Shown in pieces: positions 26,137 to 34,581 of a DNA stretch of 64,000 nucleotides; the stretch's first letter is position 1, and each line of letters begins with the position of its first letter. Below the pieces are notes generated by a model. The model was not told where the DNA came from and ran no database searches. It worked only from the letters and a program-made list of their open reading frames with translations. Location: positions 1 to 64,000 of the forward strand of contig NZ_JOBH01000027.1 in NCBI RefSeq assembly GCF_000717745.1, given 5' to 3'. This DNA comes from Streptomyces violens (GTDB taxonomy: Bacteria; Actinomycetota; Actinomycetes; Streptomycetales; Streptomycetaceae). The position numbers and the translations under genes are program-made.

Positions 26137-27555
26137 TTGACCAGCACCGCGCAGCCGACGATGGCGGAAGGCCGCAAGGCCAAGCCCGACCACCTCGGCC
26201 ATGTCATCTTCATCACCGCGGCTGCCGCGATGGGCGGCTTCCTGTTCGGTTACGACAGCTCCGTGATCAACGGTGCCGTCGAGGCGATCCGGCACCGCTA
26301 CGACGTCGGTTCCGCCGGGCTCGCCCAGGTGATCGCCATTGCCCTGATCGGCTGCGCCATCGGTGCCGCCGTCGCCGGCCGCATCGCCGACCGCATCGGC
26401 CGCATCCGCGTCATGCAGATCGCGGCCCTGCTCTTCACGGTCAGCGCCGTCGGTTCCGCGCTGCCCTTCGCGATCTGGGACCTGGCCCTCTGGCGGGTCA
26501 TCGGCGGCTTCGGCATCGGCATGGCTTCGGTCATCGGCCCCGCCTACATCGCCGAGGTCGCGCCGCCCGCGTACCGCGGCCGGCTCGGCTCCTTCCAGCA
26601 GGCCGCGATCGTCATCGGCATCGCCGTCTCCCAGCTGGTCAACTGGGGCATCCTGAACCTCGCCGACGGCGACCAGCGCGGTGAGATCGCCGGCCTGGAA
26701 GCCTGGCAGTGGATGCTCGGCGTCATGGTCGTCCCGGCCGTGCTCTACGGCCTGCTCTCCTTCGCGATCCCCGAGTCGCCCCGCTTCCTGATCAGCGTCG
26801 GCCGGCACGACAAGGCCAAGGAGGTCCTCTCCGAGGTCGAGGGCCAGGCCGTCGACCTGGACCTCCGGGTGAACGAGATCGAGCTGGCGATGCGCAGCGA
26901 GCACAAGTCCACCTTCAAGGACCTGCTCGGCGGCAAGGCGGGCTTCCTGCCGATCGTCTGGATCGGCATCGGCCTCTCGGTCTTCCAGCAGCTGGTCGGC
27001 ATCAACGTCGCGTTCTACTACTCCTCGACGCTGTGGCAGTCCGTCGGCATCGACCCGAGCAGCTCGTTCTTCTACAGCTTCACCACCTCGATCATCAACA
27101 TCCTGGGCACCGTGATCGCGATGCTCTTCGTCGACCGGATCGGCCGCCGCCCGCTGGCGCTGATCGGTTCGGCCGGTATGGCGATCGCCCTCGCGCTGGA
27201 GGCATGGGCCTTCGCCGCGAAGACCGCCGGCGGCACGCTGCCGGCCACCGAGGGCACGGTGGCCCTGATCGCGGCCCACTTCTTCGTGCTCTTCTTCGCC
27301 CTCTCCTGGGGCGTGGTGGTCTGGGTCTTCCTCGGCGAGATGTTCCCCAACAAGATCCGTGCCGCGGCCCTGGGCGTCGCCGCGGCGGCCCAGTGGATCG
27401 CCAACTGGGCGATCACGGCGACCTTCCCGAGCCTGTCGGAGTGGAACCTCTCCGGTACGTACGTGATCTACATGATCTTCGCCCTGCTCTCGATCCCCTT
27501 CGTGCTCAAGTTCGTGAAGGAGACGAAGGGCAAGGCGTTGGAGGAGATGGGCTAA
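26137..27555 (+). CDS. glcP: glucose permease, MFS sugar porter
   Basis: 472 residues, 12 predicted membrane helices. Sugar-porter signatures: GGFLFGYDSSVINGA in TM1, the loop-2 motif GRIADRIGRIRVM, PESPRFL after TM6, QQLVGINVAFYYSS in TM7 and the C-terminal VKETKGKALEE. It is very close to the S. coelicolor glucose permease GlcP and lies after smc as there. The start is TTG 26137 with the SD CTGGAG; upstream in-frame codons add a non-conserved leader. It supplies glucose for the glucose-kinase (GlkA) route, since Streptomyces does not use a PTS for glucose. Confidence 0.93.
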   Translation: MTSTAQPTMAEGRKAKPDHLGHVIFITAAAAMGGFLFGYDSSVINGAVEAIRHRYDVGSAGLAQVIAIALIGCAIGAAVAGRIADRIGRIRVMQIAALLFTVSAVGSALPFAIWDLALWRVIGGFGIGMASVIGPAYIAEVAPPAYRGRLGSFQQAAIVIGIAVSQLVNWGILNLADGDQRGEIAGLEAWQWMLGVMVVPAVLYGLLSFAIPESPRFLISVGRHDKAKEVLSEVEGQAVDLDLRVNEIELAMRSEHKSTFKDLLGGKAGFLPIVWIGIGLSVFQQLVGINVAFYYSSTLWQSVGIDPSSSFFYSFTTSIINILGTVIAMLFVDRIGRRPLALIGSAGMAIALALEAWAFAAKTAGGTLPATEGTVALIAAHFFVLFFALSWGVVVWVFLGEMFPNKIRAAALGVAAAAQWIANWAITATFPSLSEWNLSGTYVIYMIFALLSIPFVLKFVKETKGKALEEMG

Positions 27556-27587
27556 CCCCCCCGCCAGCCTTTCTCCTCACCACGGAT

Positions 27588-27618
27588 CTGCCCCGGCTCC
27601 CCGATGGAGCCGGGGCAG
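27588..27618 (+). terminator. glcP terminator
   Basis: Perfect 13-bp stem CTGCCCCGGCTCC/GGAGCCGGGGCAG, loop CCGAT, 33 nt after the glcP stop. Confidence 0.85.
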
Positions 27619-27677
27619 CCGCATGTCCGGCGCCGGGCGTACCGTTTCACCCCACCCTTCCCCCATGGGGGAATGCA

Positions 27678-27707
27678 GGCCCCCTGCTCAGCACAGTACT
27701 GGGGGCC
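27678..27707. terminator. possible convergent terminator
   Basis: GGCCCCC (27678-27684)/GGGGGCC (27701-27707) lies 33 nt beyond the stop of the minus-strand LLM gene, next to the palindrome CCCCATGGGG (27661-27670). Arms are short and the loop long. Confidence 0.35.
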
Positions 27708-27739
27708 ACTGACAATGCGGCCGGACCCGATGCGCGTCC

Positions 27740-28723
27740 TCAGCCCAGCTGTGGCAGCACCCGCTCAGCAAAGAGGTGCAGTGACCGCCAGCCCTCGTCG
27801 ACGGGCATACCGCCGCACAACGGATGCAGGATCAGCGAGTCCGACGCCTCCGCCTTGCCCGCGTACGCCACGCACTCCTCGGGCGCCAGCACCCGGTACA
27901 CGCCCTCCCGGCGCAGCGTCGCCACGTCCGTTGCCGCCGACCGCACGGCCGAGCGGATGCCGGCGACCTGCCAGCCCGCGTACGTCCGCGCCTCGTACAG
28001 GAAGTGCTCCCCGTAGCGCGCCCAGGCCCGGTCCGGGTCCTCCGCGACGTGCAGCAGCGCCGTACTGGCCGGCGGCTCCATCACCCAGCCCTCGTGGCCG
28101 TGCTCGGCGCACTGCTGGTGGTAGTACGCGGTGAGCTCGGGCAGGTGCGCGCTGGGGAAGAACGGCAGTCCGAGGCGGGCCGCGCGCCGCGCCGCGGGGC
28201 GCGAGCCGCCGCCGACCAGAAGGAGCGGGTGCGGTTTCGTGGCCGGGCGCGGGGTGATGCGGACCGTGCGCCCCCGGTACGTGAACGGCTCGCCCGTCCA
28301 GGCGCGCAGCAGCGTCTCCAGCACCTCGTCCTGGAGCGCGCCGCGCCGCCGCCAGTCCACGCCGTGCGCCGCGTACTCCTCGGGCCGGTAGCCCAGGCCC
28401 GCGACGGTCACCAGCCGGCCGCCGCCCAGGAGGTCCAGTACGGCCAGGTCCTCGGCCAGCCGCAGCGGGTCGTGCAGCGGGGTGATCAGCGCGGAGACCG
28501 TGACGGCGATCCGGCGGGTGGCGCCGAGCACGGCGCCGGCGAAGGTCAGCGGCGAGGGCATCCAGCCGTTGTCGGTGGCGTGGTGCTCCTCGGTCTGCAC
28601 CGTCGTGATGCCCAGGTCGTCGGCGTACTTCGCCATCGCGACGGCCGCCTGATAGCGCGCCGCCAGGCCCTCCGGGGTGGGGGCCGGGTCGACCAGATTG
28701 AAGCGCAGGACAGTGACGGGCAT
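27740..28723 (-). CDS. LLM-class flavin-dependent oxidoreductase
   Basis: 327 residues of the luciferase-like monooxygenase TIM-barrel fold. Segments include DLGITTVQTEEHHATDNG, SPLTFAGAVLGATRRI, VSALITPLHDPLRLAEDLA and LLVGGGSRPAARRAARLG. These proteins bind FMN or F420; which cofactor is used cannot be told from sequence, and the substrate is unknown. It follows the NCS1 permease gene on the same strand. Its SD lies inside a perfect 15-bp hairpin, so translation may be limited or controlled. Confidence 0.85.
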   Translation of the reverse strand: MPVTVLRFNLVDPAPTPEGLAARYQAAVAMAKYADDLGITTVQTEEHHATDNGWMPSPLTFAGAVLGATRRIAVTVSALITPLHDPLRLAEDLAVLDLLGGGRLVTVAGLGYRPEEYAAHGVDWRRRGALQDEVLETLLRAWTGEPFTYRGRTVRITPRPATKPHPLLLVGGGSRPAARRAARLGLPFFPSAHLPELTAYYHQQCAEHGHEGWVMEPPASTALLHVAEDPDRAWARYGEHFLYEARTYAGWQVAGIRSAVRSAATDVATLRREGVYRVLAPEECVAYAGKAEASDSLILHPLCGGMPVDEGWRSLHLFAERVLPQLG

Positions 28724-28726
28724 GAC

Positions 28727-28764
28727 AACGTCCCCTTCGCCGCTGAGGTGGCGAAGGGGACGTT
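28727..28764 (-). terminator. 15-bp perfect hairpin over the LLM gene ribosome binding site
   Basis: Arms 28727-28741 and 28750-28764 are perfectly complementary with an 8-nt loop. On the minus strand the downstream arm contains the SD-like AAGGGGA, and the AUG comes 3 nt after the stem. It may be the terminator of the permease gene, an attenuator or a translational operator. Confidence 0.7.
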
Positions 28765-28817
28765 AGCTGATGCTGTGTCAGTTGTGGAGAGGGTGGACGC
28801 GGCGGGCGCCCGGGCGG

Positions 28818-30281
28818 TTACCGCCCGGCCGGTACCGGCTCCGGCTTCGCGTCACCTTCCGCGGGGACGTTCTCGCGCGGCGCGGGGAGCACCGCGAAGA
28901 CCACGGCCGCGACGGCGATCGTGACGGCCCAGCCCAGGCCGTGCGTGCCGAGCCAGGTGCCGGCCAGCGGGCCGGTGAACCAGTCGACCTTGGTCAGGCA
29001 CAGGCCGAGCGCCAGCGCGACCGTCCACGCGGTCATCGCCTGCCAGCAGAAGCCCGCCTTGTACCAGTACCGGCTGGTGCGGGAGATGTCCATGAGCGCC
29101 TCGGCGTCGTACTTCACCGTGCGCTTGGCGCGGCGCACCATGTCGATCGCGTACACGCCGATCCAGGCCGAGAAGGAGACGCCGAGCAGCGTCAGGAAGG
29201 CGATGAACTGGCTGATGAAGCTGGTCGCGACCAGCATCATGAAGCCGCCGCCGACCAGGCTGATGATCGCGTTGACGCTGACCGCGAGCGGCCGGGGCAG
29301 CTTGACGCCCATGGTCTGCGCCGTGAAGCCGGCGGAGTACATCGACAGGCTGTTGATCAGCAGCATGCCGATCACGGCGGTGAGCAGGTACGGGACGGCC
29401 AGCCAGGTCGGCAGGATGTCACCGAGGAACGCGACCGGGTCGCTGGCCTTGGCCAGGTCCGGGGTCTTGGACGTCATCACCGCGCCCATGAGGACCATCG
29501 GGACCATGACCAGGCCCGCGCCGGAGACGGTGGCGCCGACGATCTTCTTGCCCGAGGCCGAGCCGGGGAGGTAGCGGGTGAAGTCCGGGCCCGAGGGGAC
29601 CCAGCTCAGGCCGCCGGCCGCGATGGTGCCGACGCCCGCGATCATCATCGCCGTCGTGCCGGCCTTCTGCGCGAAGACCTCGTGCCAGTCCATCTTCGCG
29701 ATCAGGTAGACGAGCACCAGCACGCTGAAGACGCCGAAGAGGTACGTCGACCACTTGTTGCAGATGTTGAGGACCTTGCGGCCCATGCCGCTCACCAGGA
29801 ACGTGACCGCGACGAAGACGAGCAGCGTGACGAGGGTGAGGACCTTGTTGGCCTCGACGCCGAGGAGCAGCTTGAGGATCGTCAGCAGGGCGAACGCGCC
29901 GGTCACGGCGTTGATCGTCTCCCAGCCGAAGCGGGCGACCCAGAGGATCATGCCGGGGAAGTAGTTGCCGCGGACGCCGAAGGTGGCGCGCGAGAGCATC
30001 AGGCCGGGCGCGCCGCCCCACTTGCCGGAGACCGACAGCAGACCGGTGAGGCCGAAGGAGACCGCCGCGGCGATCACCGCGACGACCAGCACCTGCCAGA
30101 AGTTGAGGCGGTTGAAGACCACGAGGGCGGCGCCCATGGTCAGCAGCAGCACGCTGATGTTGGCGGCGACGTAGGTCGGGAAGAGTTCCCGGACCCGTCC
30201 CTGGCGTTCGCTGTCGGGAACGGGCTCGATTCCGCGGGTCTCTACGGTTCCTTGGGTCTCGGGGGAGGCCGTGGTGTCCAT
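28818..30281 (-). CDS. NCS1-family nucleobase permease (cytosine/purine type)
   Basis: 487 residues from ATG 30281 with about 12 membrane helices. NCS1 signatures: LFPTYVAANISVLLLTMGAA, GGAPGLMLSRATFGVRGNYF and SWVPSGPDFTRYLPGS. It imports cytosine, purines, allantoin or a related compound with a cation; the true substrate is unknown, and no deaminase gene is adjacent. A longer frame to 30323 exists, but MDTTASPETQ is the more typical start. Upstream is 234 nt of non-coding DNA before the NDH-2-like gene's end. Confidence 0.88.
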   Translation of the reverse strand: MDTTASPETQGTVETRGIEPVPDSERQGRVRELFPTYVAANISVLLLTMGAALVVFNRLNFWQVLVVAVIAAAVSFGLTGLLSVSGKWGGAPGLMLSRATFGVRGNYFPGMILWVARFGWETINAVTGAFALLTILKLLLGVEANKVLTLVTLLVFVAVTFLVSGMGRKVLNICNKWSTYLFGVFSVLVLVYLIAKMDWHEVFAQKAGTTAMMIAGVGTIAAGGLSWVPSGPDFTRYLPGSASGKKIVGATVSGAGLVMVPMVLMGAVMTSKTPDLAKASDPVAFLGDILPTWLAVPYLLTAVIGMLLINSLSMYSAGFTAQTMGVKLPRPLAVSVNAIISLVGGGFMMLVATSFISQFIAFLTLLGVSFSAWIGVYAIDMVRRAKRTVKYDAEALMDISRTSRYWYKAGFCWQAMTAWTVALALGLCLTKVDWFTGPLAGTWLGTHGLGWAVTIAVAAVVFAVLPAPRENVPAEGDAKPEPVPAGR

Positions 30282-30515
30282 GGTGCAGGTGTCTCTCGTG
30301 CGCTGGGGCAGGGGCACCCCCACAGGGGGCAGTCGGCAGCGGCGGTGATGCCTGGCTGCGGGGCGCGGTGGCCGTCGAGGACTCTACGCGCGTTGCGCGG
30401 CCATTCCCATCGTACTTTGCACCAACTTCCTCCCGTAAGGTCCGTTGGACCCTCCGACGAGTCACTCGCGTCACACTCTTCGTCGGAGAGCCCAGGACCT
30501 GGAAGGACGCACTGG

Positions 30516-31739
30516 TCAGGCGGTGGGCTCCGGCATCGGCCGGCGCTGGCCCACGCGGTAGTCGGCCCGGCGGAGGATCTCCTCGGCGTCGTCGACCGGC
30601 GGGTAGATCCAGCTCTCGTTGATGGCGCGTTTGCGCGCCTTGGCGTACGCGACCGGCACCTCGCGCAGCGCCCGGTCCCAGCCGCTGGTCAGCACGGCGC
30701 CCGCGCCGCCCAGATCGAGGCAGGTGCTATAAGGATCGGTGGTGAACGGCGCCCGGTCCAGCCCCAGCAGATCGGCCGCGGCATTGTGCCCCGCAAACTT
30801 TCCCTGCGGCGTCGCGTGCTGGCAGCTCTGCGTGACGGTGTGACCGTCCTCGGCGGGCGCGGCCGCGGTGTCCCCGGCGGCGTACACCTCCGGCACCCCG
30901 CGCACCCGCAGCCACTCGTCCACCGCCAGCCGCCCCAGGCCGTCGCGCTCGGCGGGGAGCTGCGCGGTGAGGCCGCTGGCCCGTACACCGGCCGTCCACA
31001 CGGCGGTACGGGACGGGATCGCGCTGCCGTCGGAGAGGTGGACGGCCCGCTCGTCGACGCGCTCGATCGTGACGCCGAGCCGGCACACCACACCCAGCTC
31101 GTCCAGCGCCCGCTCGATCACCGGCCGGGCCGCCTCGCCGAGCCCGCGCCCGACGACCGTGTCCCGCTCCACCAGCACGACCTCGACCTCGTTCGCCATT
31201 CCGTGCGGCGCGGCGACCGCCCGCAGCCGGCCGGTCAGCTCGGCCGCGGCCTCCACGCCCGTGAACCCGGCGCCGGCCACCACCACGGTGAACCGGCCGG
31301 GGCCCGCGGGCGCGTCCGGCAGCGCCTGAAGGTGCTTCTCCAGGGCGACGGCCGCGTCCATCGTGTCGATGTCGTGCAGCAGCCGGGCGCCGGGGAAGCG
31401 CGGGCGGACCAGCGCGCTGCCGGTGGCCAGCACCAGCCGCCGGTACGGGAGCTCGGCGGGCCCCTCGGGGCCGTCGGCGGTGACCACCCGGCGGGCGGCG
31501 TCGATGGCGGTCGCGGTCGCGGCGATGCGCTGTACGCCGATGGGGCCCAGGACGCGGTCGAGCGGGACCCGGTACGCGGCCGGGTCCGCCTCGTACAGCC
31601 GGGGGCGGATCGTGAGGTCGGGGTCCGGGGTGAGCAGCGCGACCGTGGGGGAGGCGTCGTGGCTGCGCAGCAGGCGGGCGGCGCCCGCGGCGGCCCACAT
31701 CCCGGCGAAGCCGCCGCCCACAATCAGGATGTCCGGCAT
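30516..31739 (-). CDS. NAD(P)/FAD-dependent oxidoreductase, NDH-2 like
   Basis: 407 residues. Two dinucleotide folds: an N-terminal FAD site ILIVGGGFAGMWAA and an NAD site VVVAGAGFTGVEAAAELTG. The C-terminal FAD motif is VYAAGDTAA. This is the type II NADH dehydrogenase family, with quinone as the usual acceptor and no proton pumping. The protein lacks an obvious membrane helix at the C-terminus, so membrane contact would be peripheral. Divergent from ftsY. The terminal IYPPVDDAEEILRRADYRVG is unusual for respiratory NDH-2, so another acceptor is possible. Confidence 0.85.
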   Translation of the reverse strand: MPDILIVGGGFAGMWAAAGAARLLRSHDASPTVALLTPDPDLTIRPRLYEADPAAYRVPLDRVLGPIGVQRIAATATAIDAARRVVTADGPEGPAELPYRRLVLATGSALVRPRFPGARLLHDIDTMDAAVALEKHLQALPDAPAGPGRFTVVVAGAGFTGVEAAAELTGRLRAVAAPHGMANEVEVVLVERDTVVGRGLGEAARPVIERALDELGVVCRLGVTIERVDERAVHLSDGSAIPSRTAVWTAGVRASGLTAQLPAERDGLGRLAVDEWLRVRGVPEVYAAGDTAAAPAEDGHTVTQSCQHATPQGKFAGHNAAADLLGLDRAPFTTDPYSTCLDLGGAGAVLTSGWDRALREVPVAYAKARKRAINESWIYPPVDDAEEILRRADYRVGQRRPMPEPTA

Positions 31740-31756
31740 CCGGATTCTCCTTCCAG

Positions 31757-31820
31757 TGCCCCGCGGCTCGGTTCCGCGGGGAGTGAATCCGGATAGTACA
31801 CATCCAGATTAATCCTGGAC
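31757..31820. promoter_or_regulatory. divergent control region between the NDH-2-like gene and ftsY
   Basis: Hairpin CCCCGCGG/CCGCGGGG (31759-31766 and 31774-31781) and a 17-bp dyad TCCAG-N7-CTGGA (31803-31819). Either could be an operator or an RNA stem in the leader of the NDH-2-like gene. Confidence 0.35.
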
Positions 31821-31893
31821 AGTGGACAACCGCATTCGCCGAATCTGTGGCGTGCGGCCCCGGGGGCGGTGCGTGCCCGATACTGAGGGAGTT

Positions 31894-33123
31894 ATGGAAA
31901 TCGTCATCCTTGCTGTAGTCATCGCTGTGGTCGCGCTCGGCGCGATCAGCGGGCTCGTCGTCAGCAGCCGTCGGAAGAAGCAGCTGCCGCCGCCCCCGCC
32001 GACCACCCCGTCCGTCACCGCGCCCCCTGCGGAACCGCAGGTCGGTGAGGACGCCGAGACCCCCCGCGACGAGGAACGTCGCACCATCGAAGAAGTGGGC
32101 CTGCCGGACTCCGGCGCCACGCTCGTCGAGGAAGCGCCGGTCGCCGAGCCGGAGGCGCCCGCCGCGCCCCCGGTCGAGGTGCCGGAGCCGACCGCCGGCC
32201 GGCTCGTCCGGCTGCGCGCCCGGCTCTCCCGCTCGCAGAACACCCTGGGCAAGGGCCTGCTCACGCTGCTCTCCCGCGAGCACCTCGACGAGGACACCTG
32301 GGAGGAGATCGAGGACACGCTGCTCACCGCGGATGTCGGTGTGCAGCCCACGCAGGAGCTGGTCGAGCGGCTGCGCGAGCGCGTTAAGGTGCTCGGCACC
32401 CGCACCCCCGACGAGCTGCGCGCCCTGCTCCGCGAGGAGCTGCTCACCCTCATCGGCACCGAGGCCGACCGCTCCGTGCACACGGCGAACGGCATCGGCC
32501 CGAACGGCGAGGAGATCCCCGGCGTCGTCATGGTCGTCGGCGTCAACGGCACCGGCAAGACCACCACGACCGGCAAGCTCGCCCGCGTCCTGGTCGCCGA
32601 CGGCAAGTCCGTCGTACTGGGCGCGGCCGACACCTTCCGCGCCGCCGCTGTCGACCAGCTGCAGACCTGGGGCGACCGGGTCGGCGCCCGCACCGTGCGC
32701 GGCCCCGAGGAGGGCGACCCGGCATCGGTCGCCTTCGACTCGGTGAAGGAAGGTATCTCCGAGGGCGCGGACGTCGTACTGATCGACACCGCCGGCCGGC
32801 TGCACACCAAGACCGGCCTGATGGACGAGCTGGGCAAGGTCAAGCGGGTCGTGGAGAAGCACGGCCCGGTCGGCGAGGTACTGCTCGTCCTGGACGCCAC
32901 GACCGGTCAGAACGGCCTGGTGCAGGCCCGGGTCTTCGCCGAGGTCGTGGACATCACCGGCGTCGTGCTGACCAAGCTGGACGGCACGGCCAAGGGCGGC
33001 ATCATCGTCGCCGTCCAGCGCGAGCTGGGCGTGCCGGTGAAGCTGGTGGGCCTCGGCGAGGGCGCGGACGACCTCGCGCCGTTCGAGCCCGAGGCGTTCG
33101 TCGACGCGCTGATCGGCGACTGA
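31894..33123 (+). CDS. ftsY: signal recognition particle receptor FtsY
   Basis: 409 residues; GTPase docking SRP-ribosome complexes at the membrane. A short N-terminal membrane helix (VILAVVIAVVALGAISGLVV) is typical of actinobacterial FtsY. It is followed by a Pro/acidic linker to about residue 100 and then the NG domain. G1 is GVNGTGKTTTTGKLA, with DTAGRLHTK and TKLDGTAKGG further on. The start is ATG 31894 with GAGGGAG upstream. Ffh, its partner, lies 10 kb downstream. Confidence 0.96.
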   Translation: MEIVILAVVIAVVALGAISGLVVSSRRKKQLPPPPPTTPSVTAPPAEPQVGEDAETPRDEERRTIEEVGLPDSGATLVEEAPVAEPEAPAAPPVEVPEPTAGRLVRLRARLSRSQNTLGKGLLTLLSREHLDEDTWEEIEDTLLTADVGVQPTQELVERLRERVKVLGTRTPDELRALLREELLTLIGTEADRSVHTANGIGPNGEEIPGVVMVVGVNGTGKTTTTGKLARVLVADGKSVVLGAADTFRAAAVDQLQTWGDRVGARTVRGPEEGDPASVAFDSVKEGISEGADVVLIDTAGRLHTKTGLMDELGKVKRVVEKHGPVGEVLLVLDATTGQNGLVQARVFAEVVDITGVVLTKLDGTAKGGIIVAVQRELGVPVKLVGLGEGADDLAPFEPEAFVDALIGD

Positions 33124-33190
33124 TCGGAGCGTGGACGGGTTAGCAGCCCGCGTCCGGGTCCCGCGCAGGGTCCCGGCACCGATACGGAGA

Positions 33191-33231
33191 CACCGAGCCC
33201 CGCCGCACACGGAGTGCGACGGGGCTCGGTG
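33191..33231 (+). terminator. ftsY terminator
   Basis: 18-bp arms (33191-33208 and 33214-33231) with a single mismatch around ACGGA, 67 nt after the stop. Symmetric, so it may also stop the convergent Prim-Pol transcript. Confidence 0.85.
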
Positions 33232-33401
33232 CTTGCGTCCGGCGGTACGGCACGGGGATGACGCGCCCCTCGACCGGACGCGGGGCGGTGGTTTTCGGGC
33301 GGGTGCGGTGCGCGAGGGGGAGGGCGGGCGGCTGGATCGGAGCGGGGGCGGGTGGATGGATGCGGCGCGGCTGACGTGTTGTCTTCCCCTCGCGGACCGC
33401 A

Positions 33402-33468
33402 ACCATCAATTGAGCAACCCCTACGGCGACCAGCCACGTCCGCGAGAGCGGCGCCGGTTTAGGCGCAA
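33402..33468 (+). repeat. dispersed 67-bp element, copy 1
   Basis: Aligns without gaps to 54889-54955 at 56 of 67 positions. It begins ACCATCAATTGAG, contains GTCCGCGAGAGCGGCG and ends CGCAA. Flanks are not similar. It lies between the ftsY terminator and the end of the opposing Prim-Pol gene. See findings for coding and hairpin signals. Confidence 0.8.
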
Positions 33469-33481
33469 GGCGCTCGCCGGT

Positions 33482-34159
33482 TCAGGCGCAAAGGCGGTGG
33501 CAGACGTACGCCAAGGTGCCCAGCAGCAGCTTCGCCTCCGGAGGATGGCCCACGCCGTCCAGCGTCGGCGGCCGCAGCCAGCGCATCGGGCCCAGCCCCG
33601 CGAGGTCGCACGGCGGCGCGACGATGTGGTCGCCCGGGCCCAGCGGCCGCAGGTCCAGCGAGGCGTCGTCCCAGCCCATGCGGTACAGCAGCGTCGGCAT
33701 CCCGGCGGCGGCGCCCGGCGCGACGAAGAACAGCGCCCGTCCGGTCGGGGTGGTGGCCACCGGCCCCAGGGGAAGCCCCATCCGTTCGAGGCGCACCAGG
33801 GCCGTGCGCCCCGCGGCGGCCGGTACGTCCAGGATGTCGAAGCTGCGGCCGACCGGCAGCAGTACCGAGGCGCCCGGCGTCTCCGCCCAGACCGCCGCCG
33901 CCTTCTCCAGCGTCGCGCCGGCGGGCAGTACGTCGGCGAAGGGCAGTGGGTGGGCGCCGGGACTGGCGCAGCGCGCCGCCCCGCACGAGCAGGCGGCCCG
34001 TCCGTCGCCGCGCCGCACCGCGCGGGCGCCGGGCACGACGTCCCAGCCCCACAGCCCGGTGTACTCCGCCACCGCCGTGGTCTCGGCTGAGCGGACCCGC
34101 CGCCTGGCGCCGTGGCGAATGTCGCGAAACTCCCGGATGCCGCCGATCGTGAAGCCCAT
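33482..34159 (-). CDS. Prim-Pol (bifunctional DNA primase/polymerase) N-terminal-like protein
   Basis: 225 residues resembling only the Prim-Pol domain of archaeo-eukaryotic-type primase/polymerases. Segments: a CSCGAARCASPGAHPLPF Cys cluster that may bind zinc, LLPVGRSFDILDVPAAAG (expected acidic active-site strand, only partly conserved) and HIVAPPCDLAGLGPMRW. I recall a protein with this annotation upstream of and divergent from nsdA in Streptomyces. Catalytic competence is doubtful; the role is unknown. Confidence 0.7.
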   Translation of the reverse strand: MGFTIGGIREFRDIRHGARRRVRSAETTAVAEYTGLWGWDVVPGARAVRRGDGRAACSCGAARCASPGAHPLPFADVLPAGATLEKAAAVWAETPGASVLLPVGRSFDILDVPAAAGRTALVRLERMGLPLGPVATTPTGRALFFVAPGAAAGMPTLLYRMGWDDASLDLRPLGPGDHIVAPPCDLAGLGPMRWLRPPTLDGVGHPPEAKLLLGTLAYVCHRLCA

Positions 34160-34581
34160 GCCCCCTCCAACGGGTCCCGCAGGTCAGTGGTTACGTGCCG
34201 GAGTGTTGCCGTGACGCTCCGTTGCCAGTCGCGGTCGTTGACGGGGTGACGGAGCGCTGTGGGTTGTGCGGCGTGACACGCGCGCCCTTGAGTGCTCCTC
34301 TCCGCCCAACCCTTCTCGACCTGTGTCAAGTCAATCGCGCGGAGCCGCGGAGGAGTTCATTCGAAGGGGTGGCGAATGGTGGCGTTTCCTGGATCGGCCT
34401 CGCGGGAGGCGTGATCGTAGGATTACTTTCGGTGCACGAACCGGGAGGGGTATCCGCCACATGGGTATGCCAAAGGCAAGCAGAGTGACCGCTTGGCGGC
34501 TTTCCGGCGGCCGGAATCCGTGGTCGGCTGGGGTCACTCCAGGACAGGCGTCGCGAAAGAGCGGCATCCTGTCGGAGGTTC
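34160..34581. other. 422-nt divergent region before nsdA
   Basis: No gene seen. It contains an 8-bp inverted repeat GAGTGACC (34483-34490)/GGTCACTC (34532-34539) enclosing a hairpin TTCCGG-CGG-CCGGAA (34502-34516). These could form a structured leader for nsdA. Confidence 0.4.

Larger units (their letters stand above)
33124..33481. other. intergenic region between ftsY and the convergent Prim-Pol gene
   Basis: 358 nt holding the ftsY terminator and copy 1 of the dispersed element. Apart from the possible peptide frame in that element, I see no gene. Confidence 0.5.

Noticed and set aside
28770..31796. A 1008-codon plus-strand frame over the permease and NDH-2-like genes
   Set aside because: Translation is Asp/Gly/His/Arg-rich with no fold; the minus-strand products are clear families.
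31803..31819. A third yhf-type operator upstream of ftsY (TCCAG...CTGGA)
   Set aside because: Spacing between the arms differs (7 nt versus 3-4 nt) and the flanks do not match, so the resemblance is probably chance.
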